A stretch of DNA of 64,000 nt from an uncultured Dokdonella sp. (GTDB lineage: Bacteria > Pseudomonadota > Gammaproteobacteria > Xanthomonadales > Rhodanobacteraceae), in assembly GCA_934526015.1 (NCBI GenBank), contig CAKSZY010000002.1, positions 62,001-126,000 of the forward strand, given 5' to 3'. A model generated the notes under the pieces. The model saw nothing but the letters and a program-made list of their open reading frames with translations. It made no database searches and had not been told where the DNA came from. Both the position numbers and the translations under genes were made by a program. Of the stretch, positions 50,220 through 59,414 are shown piece after piece (position 1 is the stretch's first letter; every line of letters starts with the position of its first letter).

Positions 50220-50400
50220 CGCCGGAGCCACGGCAGCGGAGCAAACTCCGCCCTGCGACGGCGCCGAAGCGTGCAGGCTTTCGTGGAGCCGAGATGCTCG
50301 GCTGAGGCTCCGCTCTAGCGTAGAGCCAAGCTTGCTCGGCTGAGGCGTGGACCGGAGCCGAAGCGCAGCGGCGCGAGCTCCGCCCTGCAAGAACGCCTGG
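50220..50400. repeat. Dispersed palindromic repeat units between phaR and phbB copy 2
   Basis: The 326-bp gap has no gene. It contains CGGAGC/GCTCCG units in both orientations (50223, 50236, 50307, 50352, 50376) and TAGAGCCAAGCTTGCTCGGC (50321-50340). Bases 50321-50348 are the exact reverse complement of 46430-46457 in the fimX-htpX gap, so both gaps carry the same repeat family in opposite orientation. Confidence 0.8.
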
Positions 50401-50538
50401 ATCGCATCGGCTTCCGCTGCTCCACGAAACGAAAACAATGCGGATACCCGCCCACCTGCCCTTGCGCCTCGCCCCCCGCCTCCCTACCATCCGCGCGCGC
50501 TGCCGGACCGCAGCCGCCCCATCACTGCGGACAATCCC

Positions 50539-51279
50539 ATGACCTCACGCATCGCCGTCGTCACCGGCGGCATCGGTGGCCTCGGCACCGAAATCTGCCG
50601 CCACCTCGCCCGCTCCGGCCATCGCGTCGTCGCCGCCGACCTCGGCGCGCGCAGCGAACGCATCGAGGCCTTCCTCGCCGAAACCGCCGACGACGCGATC
50701 ACCTTCGAGCCGATCGACGTGGCCGACCATGCCGATTGCGCGCAAACCTTCACCCGCATCGAGGCGAAGCACGGACCCGTCTCGGTGCTGGTCAACGCCG
50801 CCGGCATCACCCGCGACACCTCGCTGCGCAAGATGGGCCTGCAGCAGTGGAACGATGTCCTGCGCGTCAACCTCGACAGCGTGTTCAACACCTGCAAGGC
50901 GGTCGTCGACGGCATGGTCGAGCGCGGCTACGGACGCATCGTCAACCTCTCTTCGGTCAACGGCCAGACCGGCCAGTTCGGCCAGACCAACTACTCGGCC
51001 GCCAAGGCCGGCATGCACGGCTTCACCATGGCGCTGGCCCGCGAAGTCGCCCGCAAGGGCGTGACCGTCAACAGCGTCTCGCCGGGTTACTGCGCGACCG
51101 CGCTGGTCATGGCCGTGCCGGCCGAAGTCCGCGCCGACATCGTCTCGCGCATCCCGGCCGGCCGTCTCGGCGAACCGGCCGAGATCGCGCGCACGGTAGA
51201 CTTCCTCTGCGCCGAAGGTTCCGGCTACATCACCGGCGCGAACATCCCGGTGAACGGCGGCTACTTCATGGATTTCTAG
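50539..51279 (+). CDS. phbB: Acetoacetyl-CoA reductase (PhbB type), copy 2
   Basis: This 246-residue SDR is a paralogue of the gene at 48815 with the same length and shared motifs: TGGIGGLGTEICRHLARSG, AGITRDTSLRKM, LSSVNGQTGQFGQTNYSAAK and the C-terminal NGGYFMDF. The cofactor-specificity region after the second strand differs (VVAADLGARSERIE instead of NYRDEAK), with an Asp at the strand end. That hints at NADH rather than NADPH preference; this is inference. It is separated from phaR by dispersed repeats. Confidence 0.85.
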   Translation: MTSRIAVVTGGIGGLGTEICRHLARSGHRVVAADLGARSERIEAFLAETADDAITFEPIDVADHADCAQTFTRIEAKHGPVSVLVNAAGITRDTSLRKMGLQQWNDVLRVNLDSVFNTCKAVVDGMVERGYGRIVNLSSVNGQTGQFGQTNYSAAKAGMHGFTMALAREVARKGVTVNSVSPGYCATALVMAVPAEVRADIVSRIPAGRLGEPAEIARTVDFLCAEGSGYITGANIPVNGGYFMDF

Positions 51280-51322
51280 GCGCCGCGACGCCTCCACGGG
51301 CCCCATCCAGGACGAGCGTTCC

Positions 51323-52288
51323 ATGCAGCACTTCATTGCCGACCACGTGCTGAAAGACGCGGATGCCCACGGCCTGGCCTTCGCCACCGCGAAACCGTTC
51401 CGCCATGTCGTCATCGACGATTTCCTGGCTGCCGACTACGCCGCGCGCATCGACCGCGAGTTTCCGTCCTTCGAGCGCGGCAATGCACGCAACGAGAACG
51501 GTGACCTCGGCAACAAGTCGACGATCGAAAAGATCCGTGGCCTCGGCCCCTCGTTCGAGGCACTCGACAACCTCATCCAGTCGCAGGCGTTCCTCGATCT
51601 GGTCGGCCGCCTGACCGGCATCGACGGACTGCTCTACGACCCCTGGTACTTCGGCGGCGGCACGCACGAGAACCGGCACGGCCAGGATCTCGATGTCCAC
51701 GTCGACTTCAACCGCCACCCGATCGAGAACTGGCATCGCCGCCTCAATCTCATCGTCTATCTCAACCACGAATGGGACGAGACCTGGGGCGGTGCGCTCG
51801 AACTGCATTCCGATCCACGCGCGGACGGCAACCGGACGAAAAGCGTCGCTCCGCTGTTCAACCGCTGCGTGATCTTCGAGACCACCGAATCGAGCTGGCA
51901 CGGCTTTCCGCCGATCGTCCTGCCCGAATCGAAGCGCGACCTCACGCGCCGTTCGCTCGCGCTGTACTTCTACACGAAGGAGCGCCCGGTCGAGGAACTG
52001 GCCGACACGCATTCGACGATCTACGTCGATCGCCCGCTGCCGGAACGCTTCCAGCCCGGCCTCACCCTCAGCGGCGACGACGTGCAGGAACTGCGCATCC
52101 TGCTCGCGCGCCGCGATCAGCACATCCAGCGGCTCTATCGCGACGTCAGCCACGCCAATGCGCAGTTCGAGACTGCCCGCAATTCGCTCGCGAACATGAA
52201 GGCAACCGACGTGCTGCGGTCGTTGCTGAGGAATTCACCGTTGCGCAAGCTCGTCCATCGGGTGCGCTGGCTGCTGCGCAAGGCCTGA
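51323..52288 (+). CDS. 2OG-Fe(II) oxygenase (prolyl 4-hydroxylase-like) with C-terminal coiled coil
   Basis: The 321-residue product has a P4H-like jelly roll. Iron ligands are in LDVHVDFNRHP (HxD) and ESSWHGFPPI (distal His), and the Arg binding 2-oxoglutarate is in RRSLALYFYT. NLIVYLNHEWDETWGGALEL is the family's core strand pair. After about residue 250 a charged helical region (LLARRDQHIQRLYRDVSHAN) likely forms a coiled coil and is followed by a basic end. The substrate is unknown. It sits 43 bp after phbB copy 2 and before a methyltransferase. Confidence 0.85.
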   Translation: MQHFIADHVLKDADAHGLAFATAKPFRHVVIDDFLAADYAARIDREFPSFERGNARNENGDLGNKSTIEKIRGLGPSFEALDNLIQSQAFLDLVGRLTGIDGLLYDPWYFGGGTHENRHGQDLDVHVDFNRHPIENWHRRLNLIVYLNHEWDETWGGALELHSDPRADGNRTKSVAPLFNRCVIFETTESSWHGFPPIVLPESKRDLTRRSLALYFYTKERPVEELADTHSTIYVDRPLPERFQPGLTLSGDDVQELRILLARRDQHIQRLYRDVSHANAQFETARNSLANMKATDVLRSLLRNSPLRKLVHRVRWLLRKA

Positions 52289-52388
52289 GACTCCGTGCCG
52301 CTTGCCTGCAATGTGATCCGCAGGAGTGCAGGCCGAACGTGCAAGTCCGATACGATAGCCGGTCACGCCCGCAGGGAAGTTTCCGCAC

Positions 52389-53198
52389 ATGCCGCCGCAA
52401 TACCCTTCACTTGCAGAGCTGAAAGACCTGATCGAGGGTCATGGCGCTACGGATCTGGACTATCTGGCCCATCATTTCCAGCGATTCGCATCCACCCTGC
52501 TTGAGTTCGATCGATCCTGGGACAGGGCGCGCGGGATCCGCGTACTCGACATCGGTGCGCATTGGCTGCATCAGGCCGTTCTTTGGCGTCGGGCCGGATA
52601 TGAAGTCACGGCAGTCGACATGCCCATCACCTTCGAATTCGACAGCGTGCGCCGCCTGGCGGAAGCAGAGGGCATACCTCTGGTCCCGAATGCTGATCTG
52701 GAGCATGCCACCGGCCTGAAGCAACTAGCCGATGACAGCGTCGACATCGTGCTGTTCACCGAGATCATCGAGCATCTCACGTTCAATCCGGTAGAATTCT
52801 GGCGACAGGTTTATCGCGTCCTCGCGCCACGCGGCCGGATTCTGATCACGACACCGAATTACTACGCCTGGAACGGACGCATGTGGGATCCGAAGCGTTT
52901 CCTGAGCGGGTTCGCCGGAGGCATCAGCGTCGACGACATTCTTGGCACGAACACCTACGGCCATCATTGGCGGGAGTTCTCCCGACACGAGCTGATCAGG
53001 TATTTCTGCCTGCTTTCACCGGACTTCAATACGGTGAAGGCGAAGACCATGCGCAACTACTACCCGGCTCACGCCGACTCGACGAAACGCTTCCTCGGGA
53101 AGATCTTCGAGCGAATTCCCGGCCTGAGGCCAAACCTCCATCTCGAAGTCGAACTCGCTTCCAAAACCCACGGGATCGTGATCAAGCCATCCTGGTGA
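52389..53198 (+). CDS. Class I SAM-dependent methyltransferase, substrate unknown
   Basis: The 269-residue product has a Rossmann-type methyltransferase core. VRVLDIGAHWLHQAV is motif I, with Ala-His-Trp where GCG is usual. AVDM ends motif II, VDIVLFTEIIEHL is motif IV and LAPRGRILITTPNYYAW is motif V. The C-terminal part (EFSRHELIRYFCLLSPDF) is typical of sugar or polyketide O-methyltransferases. Its base composition and codon use look visibly less GC-rich than its neighbours, a possible sign of transfer. It converges on tsaB. Confidence 0.8.
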   Translation: MPPQYPSLAELKDLIEGHGATDLDYLAHHFQRFASTLLEFDRSWDRARGIRVLDIGAHWLHQAVLWRRAGYEVTAVDMPITFEFDSVRRLAEAEGIPLVPNADLEHATGLKQLADDSVDIVLFTEIIEHLTFNPVEFWRQVYRVLAPRGRILITTPNYYAWNGRMWDPKRFLSGFAGGISVDDILGTNTYGHHWREFSRHELIRYFCLLSPDFNTVKAKTMRNYYPAHADSTKRFLGKIFERIPGLRPNLHLEVELASKTHGIVIKPSW

Positions 53199-53226
53199 CG
53201 AGCCTGAAGGACTTCGCGCCGGATTT

Positions 53227-53934
53227 TCAGCGCGCTGCTTGCCCGTGCACCGACTCCCGCTCGCTGGTCGTGAACGCCACCTTGTCGCGCAGGTAGACCG
53301 GCAACGCCTGCTCGGCGAGCAAACCATGTCCGTCCGCCAGCAGCGGCACGGCGAGACGGGCCACCGCGACGGCCTGCGGATAGCACAGGCCCCGCGCGGA
53401 GCGCGACTCGCGGTCGAGGCGTGCGCGGATCGCGGCGGCATGCGTGTCCCAGCCGGTGCCGACGATGTCCCAGGCATGCCCGGGTGGCACGACGAGGCGA
53501 TCGGCCGGGCCGACCGTCTCGACGCCGATCGCTTCGACGAGACCGTCGCCGCGCCGGTGGAACGTGCCGGCGTAGATCTCGCCCATGCGTGCATCGATGA
53601 CGGCGAGGATCGAACGCGCATCGGCCGGCGCTTCCAGGGCAAGCGCGGCGAGCGATGAAACCGGGATCACCGGACGATCGAGCGCAAGCGCGATTCCCTG
53701 CGCCGCCGAGATCGCCAGGCGCACGCCGGTGAAGGCACCGGGCCCGCGCCCGACCGCGATCGCATCGAGCTGGCGGCGACGGATGCCGGCCTCGGCAAGC
53801 ACGGCCTCGCACATCGGCAGCAGCAGTTCGGCGTGCCGGCGCGGGGCGATCTCGCTGCGCACGAACGAGGCATCACCGGCGATCAGCGCCACCGAGCAGG
53901 CTTCGGTCGAGGTTTCCAGTGCGAGCAGGTTCAT
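53227..53934 (-). CDS. tsaB: tRNA threonylcarbamoyladenosine biosynthesis protein TsaB
   Basis: TsaB is the non-catalytic partner of TsaD in forming t6A37 in ANN-decoding tRNAs. The 235-residue product begins MNLLALETSTEACSVALI and has the HAELLLPM and GVGRGPGAFTGVRLAIS-like VGRGPGAFTGVRLAIS segments of the ASKHA fold. The ATG overlaps the creD stop by 4 bp. Length is normal. Confidence 0.95.
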   Translation of the reverse strand: MNLLALETSTEACSVALIAGDASFVRSEIAPRRHAELLLPMCEAVLAEAGIRRRQLDAIAVGRGPGAFTGVRLAISAAQGIALALDRPVIPVSSLAALALEAPADARSILAVIDARMGEIYAGTFHRRGDGLVEAIGVETVGPADRLVVPPGHAWDIVGTGWDTHAAAIRARLDRESRSARGLCYPQAVAVARLAVPLLADGHGLLAEQALPVYLRDKVAFTTSERESVHGQAAR

Positions 53935-55271
53935 CGTGGTCCCATCCCCGCCGGTACGTCGATGCGCGCGGGGCCGAGAGCGTACCAGTCGACGCGCCGG
54001 GTCAGGTACATCAGCACCGCAACGGATGCCAGCAAGGCCACCGCTCCCATCAGCAGCGAATACTGCTCGCTGATGACGAGCCCGTAGAGCAGTGCGTAGA
54101 CGATGACCAGCAATCCGCCGAGGGTGGCACCGGCCGTGCCGCTGCGCGCCGCCGCCCGCGCGTAGCCGCCGATGATGACGACCACGGCGGTGGCGGCGAG
54201 GAAATAGGCGATGCCGAAGCCGACCTGCTCCGACAGCGCGAGCAGGACCACATAGAACGTGCACAACGCCAGACCGACCAGCAGGTACTGCACCGGATGC
54301 ACGCGCCAGCGGCCGAGCGCGTCGAACAGGAACAGGGCGACGAAGGTCAGGGCGATGAACAGCACGCCGTACTTGCCGGCGCGTTCGTTGCGCTGCCAGG
54401 TGTCGACCGGCTGGTACAGCTCGACACCGAAGGCGGCCGCGGCAAGGGCCGGCGTTTCGCGGCCGTCCTCCTTCCAGCTTTGGGCGAAGGCGCGATTGAG
54501 GTCGAGCACCTGCCAGCGGGCGCTGAAACCCTGCGCACCGGTCTCGCGTGTCGCCGGCAGGAAGGCTCCGCTGAAGCTCGGATCGGGCCAGACACTCGAG
54601 AGCTCGACGTCGGTCTGGCGCGCCAGCGGCAGGACATGCAGAGTGGCGGTACCGGCAAGGCGCAGGTCGAAGGAGAACCCGATCGCCCGTTCCGGCAGCG
54701 CGCCATCAAGCGGCCATGCGGCCTCGGTGGCGGCAATGCCGGCCAGCGGGCTGCCGGGGCCGAAAGCGAGCTCGCGCCCGTCCACGCGCAATGCCGACAC
54801 CTGGCGGATGCCGCGGACGTCACTGACCGGCACGCGCAGCACCGCCGCCTTCCACTGCGGCTCGCCACCGGCAACAGCCAGCGCGGCGTGGATGGCCGCC
54901 GGGTCGAAATGGCCGCTGACACGCAAGCCTGCCGTGTAGACGGGCGTCTCGTAGATGCCGTAGCTGCGGCGCTCCGTTTCCATCACCCCTTCGATCTGCA
55001 GGCGCTCGGGCAGCAGCACATGACGCTCGTCGTACTCGACGGTTTCGTTGCCGTTGCGGGCCAGCCGGCGCACCGGCACGACCAGCACGGGACCGGCCAC
55101 CTGCTGTTCGCCGCCCCAGCGCTCGGCGATCTTCGTGCGCGCCTCGAACTCCAGGCCCCTGCGCTCGCGCACGAGATCCTGCACCTGGAACAGGGGGATC
55201 ATCATCAGCACGGCAAGAAATCCGATGCCGAGTGCGCGCGCGGTCGCGCTGCGCGTCCAGTCGTGCGTCAT
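53931..55271 (-). CDS. creD: Cell envelope integrity protein CreD
   Basis: CreD is an inner-membrane protein induced by CreBC in enterics and BlrAB in Aeromonas; its biochemical role is unclear. The 446-residue product has an N-terminal helix (LGIGFLAVLMMIPLFQVQDL), a large periplasmic domain (to about residue 300) and a bundle of about six C-terminal helices beginning near KYGVLFIALTFVALFLFDAL. It contains the signature LVGLALCTFYVVLLALSEQVG. No creB/creC genes are adjacent. Confidence 0.92.
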   Translation of the reverse strand: MTHDWTRSATARALGIGFLAVLMMIPLFQVQDLVRERRGLEFEARTKIAERWGGEQQVAGPVLVVPVRRLARNGNETVEYDERHVLLPERLQIEGVMETERRSYGIYETPVYTAGLRVSGHFDPAAIHAALAVAGGEPQWKAAVLRVPVSDVRGIRQVSALRVDGRELAFGPGSPLAGIAATEAAWPLDGALPERAIGFSFDLRLAGTATLHVLPLARQTDVELSSVWPDPSFSGAFLPATRETGAQGFSARWQVLDLNRAFAQSWKEDGRETPALAAAAFGVELYQPVDTWQRNERAGKYGVLFIALTFVALFLFDALGRWRVHPVQYLLVGLALCTFYVVLLALSEQVGFGIAYFLAATAVVVIIGGYARAAARSGTAGATLGGLLVIVYALLYGLVISEQYSLLMGAVALLASVAVLMYLTRRVDWYALGPARIDVPAGMGPR

Positions 55272-55530
55272 GGTTCACCTCCACGTTTCGGAGGTGTCAT
55301 GCGAACGCGCCGGAGCGGCGTGGCGGTGGCAGCGGATGGCGCCAGGCGGGCAAACCGGGTGCAGATGCGGAAGATGGATCAGGCCGCGGAGCCGCGCGAT
55401 CCGCCGGAGTCCCGGCGGTCGCCGCCGCCGTGCATGGGTGCAAGCGCCGCGAGGGCGAGGCAGGACGCAGCCATGCGGAGCGGAGCGCGCGCCAGCCGTG
55501 TCGCGCTCCGCCTTTGCCGTCAGGCGATCG

Positions 55531-56109
55531 TCAGCGCCAGCGGCGCTCGACCGTGAAGATGGCCTCGCATCCGCCATCCACCCAGATGCCGGCCCGGTTC
55601 GATCCCCAGGTGCGGCCCTCGACGCAACGCGTGTTCGAGATCTGCCTCGAGATGTACACGCGACCGCCGCGGCCGGTGTCGACCTGGCAGAGGTTGTAGC
55701 GGTAATCCCGGCTCGCACAGCGCACGTTGATGTCGCGGTCCCAGTCGCCGCCGGGAGCCCAGCCGCCCGGACCGGCGTGACCGCCGCCGTGGCCGTGACC
55801 GCCGCTCCAGCGCCGTTCGACGGTGAATACGCCTTCACAGCCCCCATTGACCCAGATGCCGGCGCGGTTCCAGCCCCAATTGCGTCCCTCGACGCAGCGC
55901 GTGTTGGAGACCTGCTGGCTGAGGAAAACGCGGCTGCCGCGACCGGTGTCGATCTGGCAGAGACGGTATCCGTAGTTGTGGCTGGCACAGCGCACGTTGA
56001 TGTCGCGATCCCAGTTCGGGCCCGGACGCCAGTCGCCATACTGGGCCTGGGCACTGCCGGCGGCAAAGAAAGCGGATGCGGCAAGCGAGACAGCCAAGAG
56101 GAATTTCAT
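55531..56109 (-). CDS. Secreted protein with two tandem DUF3011 repeats
   Basis: The 192-residue product has a signal peptide (MKFLLAVSLAASAFFAAGSAQA) and two copies of a roughly 60-residue module. Each module contains DINVRCAS, YRLCQ or YNLCQ, DTGRG, SNTRCVEGR, GIWVxGGCE and FTVERRW, joined by a Gly/His-rich linker (about residues 105-120). Each copy has four conserved Cys, suggesting disulfides. This fits DUF3011, seen often in Xanthomonadales; its function is unknown. GGGAG precedes the ATG. Confidence 0.85.
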   Translation of the reverse strand: MKFLLAVSLAASAFFAAGSAQAQYGDWRPGPNWDRDINVRCASHNYGYRLCQIDTGRGSRVFLSQQVSNTRCVEGRNWGWNRAGIWVNGGCEGVFTVERRWSGGHGHGGGHAGPGGWAPGGDWDRDINVRCASRDYRYNLCQVDTGRGGRVYISRQISNTRCVEGRTWGSNRAGIWVDGGCEAIFTVERRWR

Positions 56110-56255
56110 GCGTGTTCTCCCGCGCAGGAAAGGAAGGTTGCGGCCGACCCCTGCTACGGCCGTGACCGAAGCGTACAACGAACGCCTGAACGCAACGACA
56201 CCGCGATGCACCATGGCCCGGAAGACTACGGGTCGCCGATGATGCAACGGGGGGA

Positions 56256-56330
56256 TGGTGGGCCGTGATGGGATCGAACCATCGACCAATGGATTAAAAG
56301 TCCACTGCTCTACCGCTGAGCTAACGGCCC
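56256..56330 (-). tRNA. tRNA-Lys (TTT)
   Basis: The gene is 75 nt including encoded CCA, with acceptor stem GGGCCGT/ACGGCCC. The anticodon loop CTTTTAA between GTGGA and TCCAT gives TTT, and the T-arm is GATGG-TTCGATC-CCATC. It lies downstream of queC on the same strand, at the end of the tol-pal-que cluster. Confidence 0.96.
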
Positions 56331-56486
56331 CTGGAAAACCGGATGGCGTGGTGCGCGCGAGGCAATGCCACCTCCCTGGCCCATGCACGATCGGGCGTGG
56401 GACCAGGGCAACACGACCGCCGCACCGTGGCGGAGCCCGAAGGGCTGCCGACGGCAAGGGGCGCGCAGTTTAACCGCGCAGGCGCC

Positions 56487-57170
56487 TCAACGATAGCGCG
56501 TGGGGTCGTCGAGTCCTGCGGCCGCGAAGCCCTCGGCGCGCAGCCGGCAGGCATCGCAGTGGCCGCAGGCGAGTCCGGCGGGATCGGCCTGGTAGCACGA
56601 CACGGTGCGGGAGAAGTCGACGCCGAGACGCGCGCCCTCGCGCGCGATCGCGGCCTTCGACATGTCGATCAGCGGCGCGTGCACGCGCAGGCGCGCACCT
56701 TCGACACCGCTGCGGGTGGCGAGATTGGCCAGCTGTTCGAAGGCGGCGACGAACTCCGGGCGGCAGTCGGGATAGCCGGAATAGTCGACCGCGTTGACGC
56801 CGCAGAAGAGGTCGCTGGCGCCGAGCACCTCGGCCCAGCCGAGTGCGATCGACAGCATGATCGTGTTGCGCGCCGGCACGTAGGTGATCGGGATGCCTGC
56901 CCCGCCCTGCTCCGGCACGTCGATGTCGGCGGTCAGCGCCGAGCCGCCGATGGTGCGCAGGTCGATCGTGACGGTCTTGTGTTCGACGGCACCGAGATCG
57001 GAGGCGATGCGGGCGGCGGCGGCGAGCTCCGAGGAATGGCGCTGGCCGTAGGCAACGCTGAGTGCATGGCAGCGGAAACCGCGCTCGCGCGCGATGGCGA
57101 GGGTGACGGCGGAATCCATGCCGCCGGAGACCAGCACGACGGCACGCGGGGCGGCTTCAGCAACGGACAT
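56487..57170 (-). CDS. queC: 7-cyano-7-deazaguanine synthase QueC
   Basis: QueC converts 7-carboxy-7-deazaguanine to preQ0 with ATP and ammonia, for queuosine. The 227-residue product has the PP-loop [23 protein letters not shown], and the zinc-binding cysteines in [20 protein letters not shown] near the C-terminus. It is next to queE, which makes its substrate. Confidence 0.97.
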   Translation of the reverse strand: MSVAEAAPRAVVLVSGGMDSAVTLAIARERGFRCHALSVAYGQRHSSELAAAARIASDLGAVEHKTVTIDLRTIGGSALTADIDVPEQGGAGIPITYVPARNTIMLSIALGWAEVLGASDLFCGVNAVDYSGYPDCRPEFVAAFEQLANLATRSGVEGARLRVHAPLIDMSKAAIAREGARLGVDFSRTVSCYQADPAGLACGHCDACRLRAEGFAAAGLDDPTRYR

Positions 57171-57209
57171 GGGAAACGGATTCTCCGGAAGAGGACACCT
57201 GCATGCCGC

Positions 57210-57896
57210 TCAGCGCCCGCGCGCATCTTCCCAGAGCAGCTTGTGCAACTGCATCTGGAAACGCACCGGCAGGTGATCGGCGAGGATCCATTCGGCCAGT
57301 TCGCGCGCAGGCAGTTCGCCATGCACGGCCGAGAACAGCACGGCGCAGTGCGTGTCGAGCGCATGGTCGGCCACGGCCTGCTTCGCCCACTCGTAATCGG
57401 CGCGGTCGGCGAGCACGAACTTCACCTGGTCGTGCGCGCGCAGGTCGGCAAGATCGCCCCAGCGGTTGCGTGCCTGCTCGCCGGATCCCGGCGGCTTGAG
57501 GTCGACGACCCGGCGCACGCGCGCATCGACGCGGGTGATGTCGAGCGCGCCGGAAGTTTCCAGCGAGACGTCATAGCCGGCGTCGCACAGGCGTTCGAGC
57601 AGGGCGAGGCAGCGCTTCTGCGCGAGCGGCTCGCCGCCGGTGACGCAGACGTGGCGCACGCGGTGACCGGCGACCTCGGCGAGGATCGCGTCGATCGAGC
57701 GCCACTCTCCGCCGTGGAACGAATACGCGGTATCGCACCAGCGGCAGCGCAGCGGGCAGCCGGTCAGGCGGACGAACACGGTCGGCCAGCCGGCGCTGTC
57801 GGCTTCACCCTGCAGCGAGTGGAAGATTTCGGTGACGCGCAGACGCGGTTCGTCGACGGAACCGGCGGGCAGCGAAACGGGATCGACGATGGACAC
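57210..57896 (-). CDS. queE: 7-carboxy-7-deazaguanine synthase QueE
   Basis: QueE is the radical-SAM enzyme that contracts 6-carboxytetrahydropterin to CDG. The 228-residue product contains FHSLQGEADSAGWPTVFVRL and the cluster motif CPLRCRWC, where CxxxCxxC reads C-P-L-R-C-R-W-C, followed by DTAYSFHGG and CVTGGEPLAQ. It lies 25 bp after cpoB and before queC, an order conserved in Pseudomonas and Xanthomonas. Confidence 0.97.
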   Translation of the reverse strand: MSIVDPVSLPAGSVDEPRLRVTEIFHSLQGEADSAGWPTVFVRLTGCPLRCRWCDTAYSFHGGEWRSIDAILAEVAGHRVRHVCVTGGEPLAQKRCLALLERLCDAGYDVSLETSGALDITRVDARVRRVVDLKPPGSGEQARNRWGDLADLRAHDQVKFVLADRADYEWAKQAVADHALDTHCAVLFSAVHGELPARELAEWILADHLPVRFQMQLHKLLWEDARGR

Positions 57897-57921
57897 GGCA
57901 GCGCGCGCAGGCGGCGCGCGC

Positions 57922-58800
57922 TCAGCGCCGGGTTTCGAGCTTCAGCGCGCGCAGGCGACCCGCGGCGAGCCGGGCGACGGTGGTGTCGGGATAGCGCGCG
58001 ACGACATCGTCGAGGGTTTTTTCGGCCTCGCCCCACTGCTTCAGCTCGTACTGGCAATAGCCGGTCTTCAGCAGTGCGTCGGGAACCTTCTGGTTGTTCG
58101 GGAAACGCGCCAGCAGGGTGCCGAAGGTGTCGAGGGCGACGCGGTAGTTCTGCGTCACGTAATACGATTCGCCGAGCCAGTAGTAGGCATTGCCGGCCAG
58201 CGTGCTGTCCGGATACTGGTCGATGAAGGCCTGGAAGCGCCGCGCCGACTCGGCATAGCGGCCGTCCTTCAATGCGGCGAAGGCTTCGTCATAGGCCTGT
58301 TTTTCGACCACCGGATCGGCGATCGAACCGGCCGTCTCCGCTGCAGTCGGCACGCCGGCCTCGGGCGGAGGAACCAGGGCTGCGTCTTCGGCCGTCAGCG
58401 AGCCCGAAACCGGCGCCGGCTGGCCGAGCTGGATGTCGGCAAGGCCCGGATCGGCGGCTGCGGCACTGGCGACCGGCGGCGCACCCGCACTGCCGCCTTC
58501 GAGGCGACCGATGCGCGAGTCGAGATCGACATACTGGTCACGCGAACGGCGCTGCATCTCGCCGATCTGGAACTTCAGTTCCTCGATCTGGCCGAGCAGG
58601 GTCTGCACCTGCGTCTGCAACTCCTGGTTGCGGTTGACGAGATCGACCGTGCCGCCGCGCGAGGACTGCTGCTCGAGGCGCTCGACGCGCTCGGCCAGGC
58701 TCAGGCGCTGCTGCGCGTAGGCGGGAACCGCGAACGCGGCAGCGGTCAGGACGACCGCTGCCACGCGCACGCGACCCGGGGTGGCGTGCAGCTTCCGCAT
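57922..58800 (-). CDS. cpoB: Cell division coordinator CpoB (YbgF)
   Basis: CpoB is a periplasmic protein that links Tol-Pal energy to PBP1B during constriction. The 292-residue product has a signal peptide (ending AFAVPAYA). A trimeric coiled coil rich in Gln and Arg (SLAERVERLEQQS to about residue 100) and a variable linker follow. Three TPR repeats form the C-terminus (EAFAALKDGRYAESARRFQ, YWLGESYYVTQNYRVAL, LLKTGYCQYELKQWGEAEK). The ATG overlaps the pal stop (TGATG); a GTG one codon upstream is possible. Confidence 0.95.
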   Translation of the reverse strand: MRKLHATPGRVRVAAVVLTAAAFAVPAYAQQRLSLAERVERLEQQSSRGGTVDLVNRNQELQTQVQTLLGQIEELKFQIGEMQRRSRDQYVDLDSRIGRLEGGSAGAPPVASAAAADPGLADIQLGQPAPVSGSLTAEDAALVPPPEAGVPTAAETAGSIADPVVEKQAYDEAFAALKDGRYAESARRFQAFIDQYPDSTLAGNAYYWLGESYYVTQNYRVALDTFGTLLARFPNNQKVPDALLKTGYCQYELKQWGEAEKTLDDVVARYPDTTVARLAAGRLRALKLETRR

Positions 58801-59312
58801 CACTGGGCGCTGGTGTAGACGACTTCGACGCGGCGGTTCTTCGACCAGGCCGACTCGTCATGACCGCGGTCGACCGGACGCTCTTCGCCGTAGCTGACCA
58901 CGTCGAGCTGGCCGGCCGAACCGCCGGCGCCGTTCAGCGCATCGCGCACGGCATTGCCGCGACGCTCGCCGAGGCCGAGGTTGTACTCGCGCGTGCCGCG
59001 CTCGTCGGCATGACCCTCGAGGGTCACGCGCGCACCGGGGAACTGGCGCAGGTACTCGGCGTGGCAGGCGATCTGCGCCTGGAACTCCGACTTGATCTCG
59101 GTGCGATCGAGATCGAAGTAGATGACGCGCTGGCGCAGGCAGGAATCGGAGTCGAGGCTGTCCGGGGTGTAACGGCCGCTGGTGTCGACCGGCGTGGTTT
59201 CCGCCTGCGACACCGGCGTGGTGTCGACCGGCGCCTTCACGGTCTTCTTCTTGCACGCGGTCACGCCGGCAACCAGCATGGCGGCAACCAGGATGCGGAA
59301 TGCAATTTTCAT
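58800..59312 (-). CDS. pal: Peptidoglycan-associated lipoprotein Pal
   Basis: Pal is an outer-membrane lipoprotein that binds peptidoglycan and TolB. The 170-residue product begins MKIAFRILVAAMLVAGVTAC, with the lipobox Cys at residue 20. The OmpA-like domain shows VIYFDLDRTEIK, the peptidoglycan-binding LEGHADERGTREYNLGLGERR, and SYGEERPVDRG. A short Thr/Pro linker follows the lipid anchor. It lies between tolB and cpoB as usual. Confidence 0.97.
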   Translation of the reverse strand: MKIAFRILVAAMLVAGVTACKKKTVKAPVDTTPVSQAETTPVDTSGRYTPDSLDSDSCLRQRVIYFDLDRTEIKSEFQAQIACHAEYLRQFPGARVTLEGHADERGTREYNLGLGERRGNAVRDALNGAGGSAGQLDVVSYGEERPVDRGHDESAWSKNRRVEVVYTSAQ

Positions 59313-59414
59313 GAGTGTTCCCCTCAATCGGTAGTCAAGGTTACGGTGGATTGAGACAGCTATTGAAAACGAGTGAACCTGAACGGACCGGTGGTCCGGC
59401 CTCATGATGGTTTC

